A stretch of 64,000 bases of DNA from Symbiodinium natans (GCA_905221605.1 CAJNDS010000009.1:121001-185000); one strand, 5' to 3'. Positions 1 through 10,031 are shown, counted from the stretch's first letter. Made by a program: numbers and translations. Notes: generated from the letters alone by a model not told the origin.

Positions 1-52
1 AGGGAAGATTTGATGGTTTGCTGCTTGTTCCCGAACCTGTTTGGGTGAAGAC

Positions 53-229
53 CTTGGCAGCCCAGTGGTTTAGAGGTTGGGGTTAAGGGTTTAGGGTTTA
101 GGGTTTAGGGTTTAGGGTTTAGGGTTTAGGGTTTAGGGTTTAGGGTTTAGGGTTTAGGGTTTAGGGTTTAGGGTTTAGGGTTTAGGTTAAAGAAGCCAAC
201 CCAAAAAGGGTTACCCTTGGGCTACCAAG
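53..229. mobile_element. Introner-type TIR element IE-A with telomeric tract inside
   Basis: Ends CTTGGCAGCCCAG / GGGCTACCAAG match RCC1 introns 1 and 2. The flanks AGAC (49-52) and AGAC (230-233) form a 4-bp duplication. Where intron 1 has a plain centre, this copy has about 15 TTTAGGG units (81-187), after which AAAGAAGCCAACCCAAAAAGGG resumes the family sequence. Whether it acts as an intron is unknown. Confidence 0.5.
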
Positions 230-1222
230 AGACTCTCTCCACAGGACGACAGCCCTGCAATCCATGTGCGGTAGTCGAAAATATGGGTCCTTCTTTGGCA
301 ACGTGAACGGCGTTTAGGGTTTAGGGTTTAGGGTTTCGGGTTTAGGGTTTAGGGCCCCTGACCCAGAAGAAGGCCCATCAATGTCGACCGCCAGGTGGCT
401 TAGGGAACCCTTCGGGCCGTTTGCCACAGCGCACAACCAGACCTGCAGCTCCGAAAAGCGAGCTTTTGAAGCAGGTTTAGGGTTTAGGGTTTAGGGTTTA
501 GGGTTTAGGGTTTAGGGTTTAGGGTTTAGGGTTTAGGGTTTAGGGTGTAGGGTTTAGGGTTTAGGGTTTAGGGTTTAGGGTTTAGGGTTTAGGGTTGGGA
601 TGGTGGCGGCTTCTCAATCAAACTCCGCACGCCAAACCCCTCAAGCTAGGAATTGAAACAGTGTGGCTTAGGTCATGGGATGTCTTGGGCTCAGGGTTTC
701 GGGTTTGAGGGTTCAGGTTTTGTAGGGATTAGGGTTCCTACACAACCATCGCGCCGATGCGCGTAGTTGTTTTGCAGTCAGGACCTGTAACGAAGATGTC
801 CTCGAGCTTGCTCGGTTTTTCAGGTCAAGGTACCTAAATCCTGAACCCTAAACCCTGAACCCAAAACCCTAAACCTACAGAGCGCGACCAGCGAGTGCAG
901 AAGCAGCTTTATTTGAGAAGCTTCCGATTGTGTCGTCATCACTGATGCCCACAGAGACCTCCGTTCAAAGACCCCTGAACCCTAAACCCAGGTTTGGGGT
1001 TTAGGGTTTCGGGTTTAAGGTAAAAGAGGTGCCCAGCCCAGTTTCAATGACCAATTCTATCCCCACAAGGGCATCCCGTGTAATTTTAGGGTTGAGGGTT
1101 GAGGGTTTAGGGTTTAGGGTTCCCTAGTAACACCATTCCAAATTCATAGGCCTCGACACCACGGTTTATGAGAGTATCCGGCGCTAAAGGTCGTTTGGGT
1201 CTTCCTTGCGGACTTTGCTCTC
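230..1222. repeat. Telomere-type mosaic
   Basis: G-strand tracts at 314-352, 474-596 and 1084-1125, degenerate copies at 690-735 and 976-1016, and a short C-strand tract at 838-868. Unique islands of 60-130 bases lie between; no ORF of note. Confidence 0.5.
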
Positions 1223-1479
1223 AGGGTAGCTGCATGGTCCCTTCAATGGGCCCCTGGCTGAGTAACCACTACACACCCCTTATATACTCCATGAAACCCA
1301 AGGGCCCATACTTCAGAACCCTTTCAAGAAGGTAAGGGGCCATGTTAAGGGACCCTAAGCCCTAACCCTAAACCCCACACCAAACCCCAAACCCCAAACC
1401 CTAAACCCTAAACCCTAAACCCTAAACCCTAAACCCTAAACCCTAAACCGACCCTCTTAAGGGACCATGCAACTTCCCT
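1223..1479. mobile_element. TIR element M3 interrupted by a telomeric tract
   Basis: The ends GGTAGCTGCATGGTCCC and GGGACCATGCAACTTCC are inverted repeats. A C-strand tract (1355-1456) sits near the right end between direct repeats TTAAGGGACC (1345-1354 and 1457-1466). The second copy belongs to the element's own right terminus. Confidence 0.5.
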
Positions 1480-1982
1480 TGGGTCATGACGGCCAACTCT
1501 CCCGTAGAGCGGCCAAGGCGCCGTAGGCGTCTGAGGCGCCCTTGATCTAGTTAGGGTTTAGGGTTTAGGGTTTAGGGTTTAGGGTTTAGGGTTTAGGGTT
1601 TAGGGTTTAGGGTTTAGGGTTTAGGGTTTAGGGTTTAGGGTTTATGTAGGCTTATGTAGGTTTAGGGGGTCTAGGGTTGAGTGTGAGAATAGGAGACACG
1701 AGCCATAGGCAGCACCACGGAGACGGTGCTAGAACTTAATGTGGGGGGTTTACGAAAATCGGGGACCCCATTATTCTAGACCCCCAAGTAGTAGGATCCC
1801 CTCAGATAAGGATCTTAGGGTTTAGGGTTTAGGGGTCGTAAACCCCCATGTTGCTTTTGGGGGGTGTAAGGTGCGGAACGACGTTCTTGAGTGTTGTCGA
1901 ATGGCTAACAGACTCATGATAGTCCCGCTGTCGACGGTGCGTTCGCGGAGCAGTGGAAGGAGCTGCTTGCGCGATTTGGGGC
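1480..1982. repeat. Telomere-type tract and unique flanks
   Basis: About 13 clean G-strand units at 1551-1644 and a short one at 1815-1832. The remainder is unique with no coding signal recognised. Confidence 0.5.
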
Positions 1983-2197
1983 TCTAGGAGGTTCGTGACA
2001 CTAGGCAACTAGCTATAACTGTACCTATAAATGTACTTATCGCCATCTTGGGGCACTTTCAGGGGCAAAATAAGTGGGTTATAAGTACAGTTAGACTTAG
2101 TTACTAAGTACCCCGAAACCCTAAACCCTAAACCCTAAATCCTAAACCCTAAACCCTAAAACCCTAAACCCCTAAACCCTAAACATGAACCTCGAAG
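1983..2197. mobile_element. TIR element M8 interrupted by a telomeric tract
   Basis: The inner parts (AACTAGCTATAACTGTACCT / GTACAGTTAGACTTAGTTAC) match the copies at 13775 and 20611. Where those read AAGTACCATGAACC or AAGTGCCATGAACC, this copy reads AAGTACC, then C-strand repeats (2112-2184), then ATGAACC. Confidence 0.5.
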
Positions 2198-3962
2198 TTG
2201 AGGGTCTGGGGACTAGGCTGAGAGGCCTCGTCTAAGTTCCTGTGTTCCACGTTGGGGACCCCAACTCTAAGTGCCATGGCTTGTTGCTGTGACTTCCCCA
2301 AAGAGCCCAATACCCCTTAGTCGTACAAGGTCCATACGGGGTTGAGGGTTTAGGGTTTAGGGTTTAGGATTTAGGGTTTAGGGTTTAGGATTTAGGGTTT
2401 AGGGTTCAGGGTTTAGGGAGTTTAGGGTTTAGGGTTTAGGGAGTCCAGAAACGATCCAACGCCCACCGTCAAGCAACGCACTTGAAACTCGGGTCCCTTA
2501 ACTGTACGTATGGTTTAGGGCCCCCCAAAAAGTAAGGTCGTAGCTGGACCTATGGGCGATAGAGACAGAGACAGAGGACAGCAACAAAGTCCCTTAACCC
2601 TAAACCCTCAACCTAAACCCCAAACCCTAAACCCTAAACCCTAAACCCCAAACCCCAAACCCTAAACCCTAAACCCTAAACCCCAAACCCTAAACCCTAA
2701 ACCCCAAACCCTAAACCCTAAACCGTGATTTTGGTTCGACCCTAGCCTGGCCCCGAACCTCGGCTTTTCCAGAGGTTCAAAGCAACCACAAAGGGCGCCG
2801 TCGTCGACTTCTACAATGCCGCCAAGGTGCACCCAAGGAAGCTGTTTTGACGGGTTTAGGGTTTAGGGTTTAGGGTTTAGGGTTTAGGGTTTAGGGTTTA
2901 GGGTTTAGGGTTTGGATCCCTGAAGCAAAATGGGGCAACAAAAACGCCCAGTATTGCAGGTCATTATGAGCGAATTGCAACCCTAAACCTTAAACCCCAA
3001 ACCCTAAACCCTAAATCCTAAGCCCTAAACCCTCAACCCTGTAAAGGTTTCAGGGTCCCTGCTCGGGCCTACATCCGGAATACCTGGTGTTCGAACGTTC
3101 CCTGACAGGGGGTTGGGTGACACTGCAACAGGTTTAGGGTTTAGGGTTTAGGGTTAAGGGTTTAGGGTTTAGGGTTTAGGGTTTAGGGCTGAGGGCTGAG
3201 GGGCTCGCAGAAACTGCTGGGGTCTGTGGTCAGGTACCGATCGCCTGAACCTTATACCCCCGAATCCGAAGCCCTACAAAACCCATCCTGTGCACCCCTA
3301 AACCCCAAACCCTAAACCCTAAACCCCCAACCCTAAACCCTAAACCCTAAACCCCAAACCCTAAACCCTAAACCTTAAAAAACCCCAAAAGCTGGAGCCA
3401 GGTCTGGTTCGCACAGGGCGAGGACGCCAAAGCGCGTGACGCATGTGCCGCGCACGGACGTCTTCGGGGCAATGTTCCAGACAAGGGTTTGGGGTTTAGG
3501 GTTTAGGGCTTAGGGTTTAGGGTTGAGGGTTCAGGGTTTAGGGTTTAGCCTTTAGAGTTTCTCAATTTCTCTTTGGTTATGTCTGTGGTTATGAGGGTTT
3601 CGGGTTAGGGGTTAGGGTTTCACACGGACTATGGATAGACTTCAGTTCATAGAAGGAGTATACCACGAGTTATAAAGGAGTATATATATATATATGCATA
3701 TTCACATATATTCCATGATTCATCAGGAATCTGCATCACACCATGAGGAATATGCCAGGTATACACCTCAAAATTATGGCAGGGTTTAGGGTTTAGGGTT
3801 TAGGGTTTAGGGTTTAGGGTTTAGGGTTTAGGGTTTAGGGTTTAGGGTTTAGGGTTTAGGGTTGAGAGTTTAGGGTTTCGGGTTTAGGGTTTAGGGTTTA
3901 AGGTTCCGGGATTCGGGCTCAGTCCTGGCATGAAGCAGCTTCCAGTTAAGGGTCTAGGGTTT
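2198..3962. repeat. Telomere-type mosaic with alternating strands
   Basis: Tracts alternate: G at 2341-2450, C 2590-2725, G 2850-2914, C 2980-3040, G 3131-3190, C 3295-3378, G 3484-3548, G 3781-3905. AT-rich sequence with (TA)n is at 3675-3720. The island 3919-3945 is duplicated at 35803-35829. Confidence 0.5.
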
Positions 3963-4150
3963 AGGGACTAAAGGAGGGACCCTTGTTAGGGACTTAAGGG
4001 TTTAGGATTTAGGGTTTAGGGACTAAAGGAGTATTTGGGGTTCTTGAGGGGATACTTAGGAAAATAGGGACGCTCTACGGTATATATGCGGGTTATATAG
4101 GGGAGTCAGATTAAGGGTCCCTTCTAGGGGTGCCTCCTTATACCCCTTTA
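3963..4150. mobile_element. TIR-like element M4, copy 1
   Basis: GGGACTAAAGGAGGGACC at the left and GGGTCCCTTCTAGGGGTGCC, then CTCCTTATACCCC, at the right; related to 7235, 27005 and 51190. A degenerate telomere-type insert at 3990-4018 repeats the left-end sequence on both sides. Confidence 0.5.
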
Positions 4151-4158
4151 AAGGTATA

Positions 4159-4262
4159 ACCCTAAACCCTAAACCCTAATCCCTAAACCCTAAACCCTGA
4201 ACCCTGAACCCTAAACCCTAAACCCTAAAACCTAAACCCTAACCCTAAACCCTAAACCCTAA
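4159..4262. repeat. C-strand telomeric tract flanked by an 8-bp duplication
   Basis: About 14 CCCTAAA units with a few variants, between AAGGTATA at 4151-4158 and AAGGTATA at 4263-4270. It reads as an insertion at the right end of the M4 copy. Confidence 0.5.
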
Positions 4263-4270
4263 AAGGTATA

Positions 4271-5106
4271 TTCCTGAAAATGAAGGGGTGCTGTGGCGCT
4301 CTCCGGGGATGAAAACTGGAGAAAGGTTCCACGGGGCCACAGGGCTTCTTGGGGTCAACAAAGAGCGGGTTTAGGGTTTAGAGTTTAGGGTTTAGGGTTT
4401 AGGGTTTAGGGGTGGGGGTCTGGGTTTCGGGTCTCGGGGTTGGGGTTTAGGGTTTTGGGGTTTAGGGTTTAGGGTAAAGGGTTCAGGGGTGGGGGGGGGG
4501 GGGAGGGCAGGGTGGGGGGTGGGGGGGAAGTGGCCATCTCTCGTCATCTCTCAAATGGGCGTTGGGCATTCGCAACGGGTCAGGGTTTGTTTTGCGAGAC
4601 AGTTTGGGGGTGCGTTATGAGGGCCATTTCATGTCAATGCCCAGACAGTCCAATACCCTTGCATAAGGAATGCACCTTAAGCAAGCATCGGCATCCTCAT
4701 GTGAATTAGGGTATGTATGACCGATGATTTAGGGAGGTATTGGGCTCCCGCGTATAGTCTTGTTTCAGGGAAAAAGGCTGTAAGGGAAGCCCTAAACCCT
4801 AAACCCCTAAAACCCTAAACCCTGAACCCTAAACCCTAAACCCTACTGGCCAGGTGAGAAAGCCCTGAAGCTGGCAGATGAGCCGGCGCCTCGGAGGGCC
4901 GTGGCCTTGCGCACGGCCCTTTGCAACCAGGGCTTAGGGTTTAGGGTTTAGGGTTTAGGGTTTAGGGTTTAGGGTTTAGGGTTTAGGGTTTAGGGTTTAG
5001 GGGAACCACTTGCTGCTGCTTAGGAGGGAATGAGTCGGAATGAGCGGCTTTAGGGTTTAGGGATTTGGGGTTTAGGGTTTATAGGGTTTGGGGTTTACGG
5101 TTTTTT
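4271..5106. repeat. Telomere-type mosaic with poly-G
   Basis: G tracts at 4368-4476, 4932-5001 and 5041-5100, a C tract at 4790-4844, and G-rich simple sequence at 4487-4527. A TPR-like island is at 4851-4931. Confidence 0.5.
4851..4931 (+). CDS. TPR-like exon fragment (candidate)
   Basis: Reads EKALKLADEPAPRRAVALRT then ALCNQG, in the style of a tetratricopeptide helix pair, and is followed directly by a telomeric tract. No start, stop or verified splice sites. Confidence 0.5.
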
Positions 5107-5213
5107 GAGGGAGGGAATGAGGGAATGAGGGAATGAGGCACCCTACTAGATACCCTTCAAGGGATTCTATAGCGTACCTCATTCCCTCATTCCCTTGGAA
5201 CCAACAGTAAGAC
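5107..5213. mobile_element. TIR element M7, left end lost
   Basis: GGGAATGAGG...CCTCATTCCC arms and the right end AACCAACAGTAAG match the copies at 57753 and 61412. The left end CTTACTGTTGGTTAGT is missing and degenerate telomere-type repeats (5041-5100) lie there instead. Confidence 0.5.
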
Positions 5214-6067
5214 GGGTAAGACCAGGGCGCTCTCAAAGAGCGGCGAAGGGATATGGGGCTTAGGGTTTAGGGTTAGGGAAAAGGGATGTAGAGTTTAGGG
5301 GATCTTAGGGTTTAGGGAAAAAGGGTTTAGGTAAATAGGGTTTAGAGTTTATGGGGTTGAGGGATATGGAGTGTAGAGATTTGGGGCTTAGGGATATAGG
5401 GTTTAGGAATTTGGGGTTTAGGGTTCAGGGATCTAGGGTTTAGGGTTTAAGGTTGAGGGTTTACGGATGCAGGTCTTATGATAGAGTCTTATGGTTTAGG
5501 GATCTAGGGTTTAAGGGTTCTGGGAGATGGGGTTTAGGGGTTTGGGATTTCGGGCGCAGGGATTTAGGAATATAGGGACATCGGGGTTTAGGGTGCAGGG
5601 GTTTAGGACCCTTAGCCCTGAGCCCTAAACCCTAAACCCTAAGGCCCTATCGCATAATTCAGCAGACTGCCGCGTGCGTCTGTGCTCCGGGGCAAGCGTG
5701 GCCTGCGTATGCAAGAGCAGCCCCAAAACTAAACCCAACCTGAAATCCCTAAACCCTAAATTCCTAATCCCTAAAATTTGTAAATCTTCCCATTTTAGGG
5801 TTTAGGGTTTAGGGTTCACGGGCTTAGGGTTTAGGGTTTAGGGGACATGTCGGCTAACCTACTGTCCGCCCCACTGCTCATGAATGGCCTCCATCGACCC
5901 AGTCGCTTCTCGATGTTTGGTTTAGGGTTTAGGGTTTAGGGTTTAGGGTTTAGGGTTTAGGGTTTAGGGTTTAGGGTTTAGGGTTTAGGGTTTAGGGTTT
6001 AGGGTTTAGGGTTTAGGGTTCTCGCCCTTACCCGTTGCACTACCTACTCCCGATGCGAAAATTCCCA
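5214..6067. repeat. Degenerate then clean telomere-type tracts
   Basis: A long decayed G-strand array (5256-5605) with units such as GGGATATAGGGTTTAGG, then C 5605-5640 and 5740-5775, G 5796-5850, and 14 clean G units at 5921-6020. No gene seen. Confidence 0.5.
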
Positions 6068-6167
6068 AAGGGTCCATGTACCTATATAGTATAAACTTGG
6101 GCCTTGAAGGTTTTCCTATACAGTAGCTTTACGGCCAAGCATATACGATGTGGGTACATGGACCCTT
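6068..6167. mobile_element. TIR element M6, copy 1
   Basis: AAGGGTCCATGTACC / GGTACATGGACCCTT are perfect 15-bp inverted ends. The inner arms (TATATAGTATAAACTTGGGCC) also pair. Sister copy at 60775. Confidence 0.5.
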
Positions 6168-7234
6168 AAAGATAACGCACCATCACATTTCCCATCATAT
6201 CCTGTGCTTACATGAGGGAAATCTTCCCGTGCTGCCCCTGGGGATGAGGGACCCCATCATGAGACCCCCACTTCGGGTTTAGGGTTTAGAGTTTAGGGTT
6301 TAGGGTTTAGGGTTTAGGGTTTAGATTCTCCCTTAGACCCAAGCATGGTCCCACCATCCAGGGCGAGCTTTAAGAATGCTACTCGGCAGGGTTTTGGGAC
6401 ATATTGTATTTTCCCTTATTGGGTTTAAGAAGATCACATTTAGGAACACGTTTTAGAGAGGGTTTCAAGGGCCATCTGATGTGGGGGGGGGGGGGGGGGG
6501 GGGTGGTTCTCAAAGTTTGGGTACCTTTTGCAGGAGTTCCTAAGAATCAGGATTGTAGTGGAAATTATTTCTTTTTAGCAGGGTAACCCTCTGTGGGGGG
6601 TAAACCCTCTGTGGGGGGTAAACCCCCTAAGACCTAAAACCCTTGGACGTGCTTCGCAACTATCCGCACATCTGGATCGTCCAGAACGATGTGCCGACGC
6701 TTCCGAGGGCAAGCTTCTCCGGTGTAGCCTTGTGAAGCACCGTGCGAAGCCGGATGATTTGGCTTGGAACAGTCGCAATTCAACCCTAAACCCTAAGCCC
6801 TAAACCCTATAAACCCTAAACCCTAAAGCCCCAAAAACCCCTAAAACCCCAAACCACTCCTAAACCCTAAACCCTACCCCTCCCATAAACCCTAAACCCT
6901 GCGTAGAATCTTCTGCCATCTCCCTCCTCGCCAGAGGCTGCGCCCACCACCCGCCGAGATGGGCGACACTTTGCACCTGCTCGGGGTCCGCCCTGCAGTA
7001 GAGTGCGTAGGGTTTTAGGGTTTAGGGTTTAGGGTTTAGGGGTAGGTTTTCGAGATGGCATGGCCTGTGTAGCAGATGTTGCTACATGATATCACATGTC
7101 GCTGTATATTGTTGCCCTAAACCCGAAACCCGCCTAAACCTTAAACCCTATGTTGCCATCGGAGTTGCAGCGTTTGGTGCATCAGGTTTTGGGGCCCTTG
7201 GTTTGGAGTTTCGGGGCCGTCTTCAGCACTCAAG
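6168..7234. repeat. Telomere-type mosaic
   Basis: G tract 6275-6328; IE-C-like segment 6391-6478 (TTGTATTTTCCCTTATTGGG); poly-G at 6483-6502; a doubled CCCTCTGTGGGGGGTAAAC at 6587-6622; C tract 6781-6900; G tract 7011-7045. Island 6640-6765 is unique and exon-like in base composition but not recognised. Confidence 0.5.
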
Positions 7235-7420
7235 GGACTAAAGGAGGGACCTTGATAAGGGACTTTAGGGGTTGTTTAAGGGTTCTATAGGCGTTACTTC
7301 GGGGTTACTCAGGGGGTTACTTAGGTTTATAGGGACTATCTAAGGTATATAGGGGTTCTATCTAGGGGAACAAGATCAAGGGTCCCTTCTAGGGCTCCCT
7401 CCTTAGAACCCCTCAAGTCC
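7235..7420. mobile_element. TIR-like element M4, copy 2
   Basis: GGGACTAAAGGAGGGACC ... GGGTCCCTTCTAGGGCTCCC, then CTCCTTAGAACCCC. Its right end AACCCCTCAAGTCC is repeated beyond the following telomeric tract. Confidence 0.5.
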
Positions 7421-7501
7421 CCTAAACCCTAAACCCTAAACCCTAAACCCTAAACCCTAAACCCCAAACCCTAAACCCTAAACCCTAAACCCTAAACCCT
7501 A
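7421..7501. repeat. C-strand telomeric tract flanked by a 14-bp duplication
   Basis: About 11 units between AACCCCTCAAGTCC copies at 7407-7420 and 7502-7515: the clearest insertion-type boundary among the tracts. Confidence 0.5.
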
Positions 7502-7515
7502 AACCCCTCAAGTCC

Positions 7516-8208
7516 TCAAAGCTTCGGAGCTGTCTTCAGCACCGTCTTTCCGTAGAAGCCACTCTCCGGTCTAGCACAATCCGTCCCCAGAAGGGGTTTA
7601 CACATGAGACGGGTTTTGGGGATGTTCCCGCTTTTCTTTGTCGTGGTTGGGTAACATTTTACATTTTTAAGGGTACTTAAACCCAATAAGGAATATAATT
7701 TTAAACTTTTAATACTATCCCAACCATGAACTAGTTTTTCTACCAGTCCTTATTATGATATGGCTACCAAGGCTAGCGCAAGTCATGTCCCCAAAACCGT
7801 GCCGGAAGGACCTGAACTTCTCCTGCGTCTGGCATTTAGGTTCGCACAGTTCCGCGCTAAACCCTAAGCCCTAGGCCCTAGGCCCTAGACCCTAGACCCT
7901 AGACCCTAACCCTAAACCCTACACCCTACCTAAACCCTACATCACTGTGAGAGTCGAAGCTAAAAGCGCTGCAGCACCCCGGCTGGTGAGTAGGCCCTAG
8001 ACCCGAAGCCGTCCGAGAGAACTCGCGCAAGCCTTGAGGGTTTAGGGTTTAGGGTTTAGGGTTTTGGGTTTTGGGTTTTGGGGTTCAGGGTTGCGTCCCA
8101 GGCAGGCAGTGCAGCAGTCCTAGCCGTAAAAAAGGGGTTCAGGGTTTAGAGTTTCGGGTTTAGGGTTTAGGGCCTAGGGTTTAGTCTGCGCACAAGAGTC
8201 GGGAGCGA
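7516..8208. other. Intergenic: TIR element M10 and telomeric tracts
   Basis: M10 copy at 7640-7732 (GTGGTTGGG / CCCAACCATG ends, AT-rich core, related to 56882). C-strand variant CCCTAGG/CCCTAGA units at 7858-7942, G tracts 8036-8095 and 8138-8185. The segment 8095-8132 is duplicated at 58454-58491. Confidence 0.5.
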
Positions 8209-10031
8209 TTGGCTCAGTGGCAGGACCAGGGCTCAAAGGTCCTGTGTCAAAGGAGAGTGAGGAGTCGTGCCTTTTCGCCCCCAGGCATGGCATTAATCGC
8301 TTTGAAGCGGCTACAGGCATCCGTGCCGAGTCAAGATTTGCAGCACTTTTGCTGGCTGGTTTTTGACCTGCTGCAAAAGGGCTGGCTTCTCCCCTCCCCG
8401 GTGCCGGACGTAGTTCTGCAATACCTAGGGGTGAGATTCGGTTCCGGCTCACTTGCGCAAGTGGCAGCAGAAGGCTTCGATGAAGTGCTTTCTACCATTC
8501 AGAAGGACGGCCGCTTGACTCTCAAGGGCAGGAACTGCGAGGAGCACGACATACCCGAAGGCCTTCCTCCAGCGAAAGCTTTGGCCGCAGGCTTCTTCCA
8601 TACCTGTCTCTTGACCATGAAGCTTGGCAGCCCAGTGGTACCCTTTTCCCTTTTTTTGGTTCAAGGTTCCTTTGTTAAGCAACCAACCCAAAAAAGGGTA
8701 CCCTTATTAGCATATGGCTGCTGGGCTACCAAGGAAGCATGAAGTCGTGTGCTTCGGAGACAACAGCGACGGCCAGTGTGACGTGCCTGCAGCACTTGGT
8801 CCGGCGGCGGTCGTGGCGGCAGGAGGTTATCACACTTGTGTCGCGTTAAGCGACGGATCACTCGTCTGCTTTGGAGACAACAGTCTAGGCCAGTGCGACG
8901 TACCACAAGATCTCGGTCCTGTGACGTTTGTGGCTGCAGGGTTCGAACACACGTGCGCGGTGACAGCGAAGGGCCGACTCATCTGCTTCGGCGGCAACCA
9001 CGAAGGCCAGTGCGATGTGCCTTTGGACTTGGGCCCCGTGGTTTCGGTGGCGGCAGGCAGTCACCATACCTGCGCCTTGCTGCTGGATGGCCAGGTAGTG
9101 TGCTTCGGACGCTTGGTAGCCCAGTGGTGCCCTTCTCAGGGTTGAACGGTTAGGGTGTAGTTTTCTATTTCTGGTTCAAGGTGCCCTTGTCAAGAAGCCA
9201 ACCCCCAAAAAGGGTCCCGTTTTTTTTGTGGTTACTGGGCTACCAAGGACGGCAAGATCAAGGGCAATGTCACGTTCCCAAGAACCTCGGACCAGCAACC
9301 GGCGTGGCTGCCGGCTGCTCTCATACGTGCATCCTGAAGGAGAATGGTCGTCTTGTCTCTCGGTGGGCCCTTGAAGGACACATGTTACGTACACTTTGTC
9401 CTTTTTGGGTTTAAGAGGATCATACCTCGGACCCTCCTACACCCTAGCCCTAAACCCTAAACCCTAAACCCCAAACCCTAAACCCTAAACCCTAAACACC
9501 TAAACCCCTAAACCCCTAAACCCCTAAACCCTAAACCCCTAACCCCTAAACCCTAAACCTAAACCCTATACCCTAAACCCTAAACCCTAGGAGGGCTGTA
9601 ACGGGGGCCATCCAAGGTCTGCTTCGGGGACAACAGCAATGGCCAGTGCAACGTGCCCTCCGGCCTAGAGTCGGTAAGTGCCTAGGACCGGGAGTAGGAC
9701 CTTTTTTTCATTTTTTTTTGGGTTTAGGGTTTAGGGTTTAGGGCTAGGATCCGGAGTAGGACCTGTTTTCCTTTTTTTAGGGTTGGGGTTCCCTCATAAT
9801 CCCCTTAAAACCAAAAAGGAAACCTTTTTTGTTCCTAGGTTACTCCCGGGTCTAGGTGCTGTGGCAGGCCTAAGGCATAGCACCGCTGTGCTGACGGCGC
9901 AGGGGCGTCTCGTTCATTTTGGACAGGCGTCGGGTCGCGCGAAGTGCAGGTCTTGCGAGGTCCTGGTCTTTCGGACGCTTGTGGTTCTGGTTTTGTGCTC
10001 TGTTCTTGGGATTCTCGGGTGCATTCGTTGA
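8209..10031 (+). CDS. RCC1-repeat (beta-propeller) protein, five exons
   Basis: Five exons (8209-8618, 8734-9107, 9248-9354, 9617-9677, 9856-10031) join in frame to 375 codons plus stop. From about residue 95 the protein has six repeats of about 39 residues, each with a CFGDNS.GQCDVP-like start, then VAAG..HTC and a short strand before the next CFG. This is the RCC1 / UVR8 / HERC-type blade pattern. RCC1 folds act in guanine-nucleotide exchange or protein binding, but the specific role here is unknown. The last repeat is weaker (HST instead of HTC, HFG instead of CFG) and the C-terminal 25 residues are hydrophobic. The first 90 residues show no domain, so the true start may be the internal Met at 8287 or an upstream exon. 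All four introns are transposon-like insertions, described separately. The exon joins keep the spacing between HTC and CFG at nine residues in every repeat they interrupt, which strongly supports the model. Confidence 0.5.
8619..8733 (+). mobile_element. RCC1 intron 1: introner element, family IE-A
   Basis: The element runs CTTGGCAGCCCAG...CTGGGCTACCAAG with near-perfect terminal inverted repeats and is flanked by GAAG at 8619-8622 and 8734-8737. Splicing out the first GAAG copy plus the element gives a GA-AG intron with the AG|G acceptor typical of dinoflagellates. It restores LTMKHEVVCFG in frame at the RCC1 repeat. The interior has a second palindromic pair (GGTACCCTTTT / AAAAGGGTACC). Confidence 0.5.
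9108..9247 (+). mobile_element. RCC1 intron 2: introner element, family IE-A
   Basis: CTTGGTAGCCCAG...ACTGGGCTACCAAG lies between GACG copies at 9108-9111 and 9248-9251. As in intron 1, the predicted intron is the first duplication copy plus the element (GA-AG). The join gives VVCFG-RQDQ-GQC, the exact repeat spacing. It shares the AAGCCAACCC..AAAAAGGGT segment with the copy at 53-229. Confidence 0.5.
9355..9616 (+). mobile_element. RCC1 intron 3: introner with telomere-type tract inside
   Basis: GTCT at 9355-9358 is repeated at 9617-9620. The element between them starts CTCGGTGGGCCC and ends GGGGGCCATCCAAG (imperfect inverted ends). The predicted intron is GT-AG and its removal gives GRL-VCFGDNSNGQC in frame. 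The left part resembles family IE-C (CCTTTTTGGGTTTAAGAGGATCAT). A C-strand (CCCTAAA)n tract fills about 9437-9590. Confidence 0.5.
9678..9855 (+). mobile_element. RCC1 intron 4: introner element, family IE-B
   Basis: The inverted ends CTAGGACCGGGAGTA / TACTCCCGGGTCTAG are flanked by GTGC at 9678-9681 and 9856-9859. The GT-AG intron predicted by the same rule gives LESVSAVAG, which has the same length as the neighbouring repeats. A nearby alternative junction would be one residue short. A G-strand TTTAGGG tract (about 9719-9743) sits between two copies of the left end (CTAGGAtCCGGAGTAGGACC at 9704), so the left arm is duplicated around it. Confidence 0.5.

Noticed and set aside
4512-4709. ORF beginning in poly-G
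   Set aside because: Starts in low-complexity sequence and has no recognisable protein features.
8174-9394. Antisense ORFs over the RCC1 gene
   Set aside because: The sense strand has six RCC1 repeats; antisense frames have no pattern.
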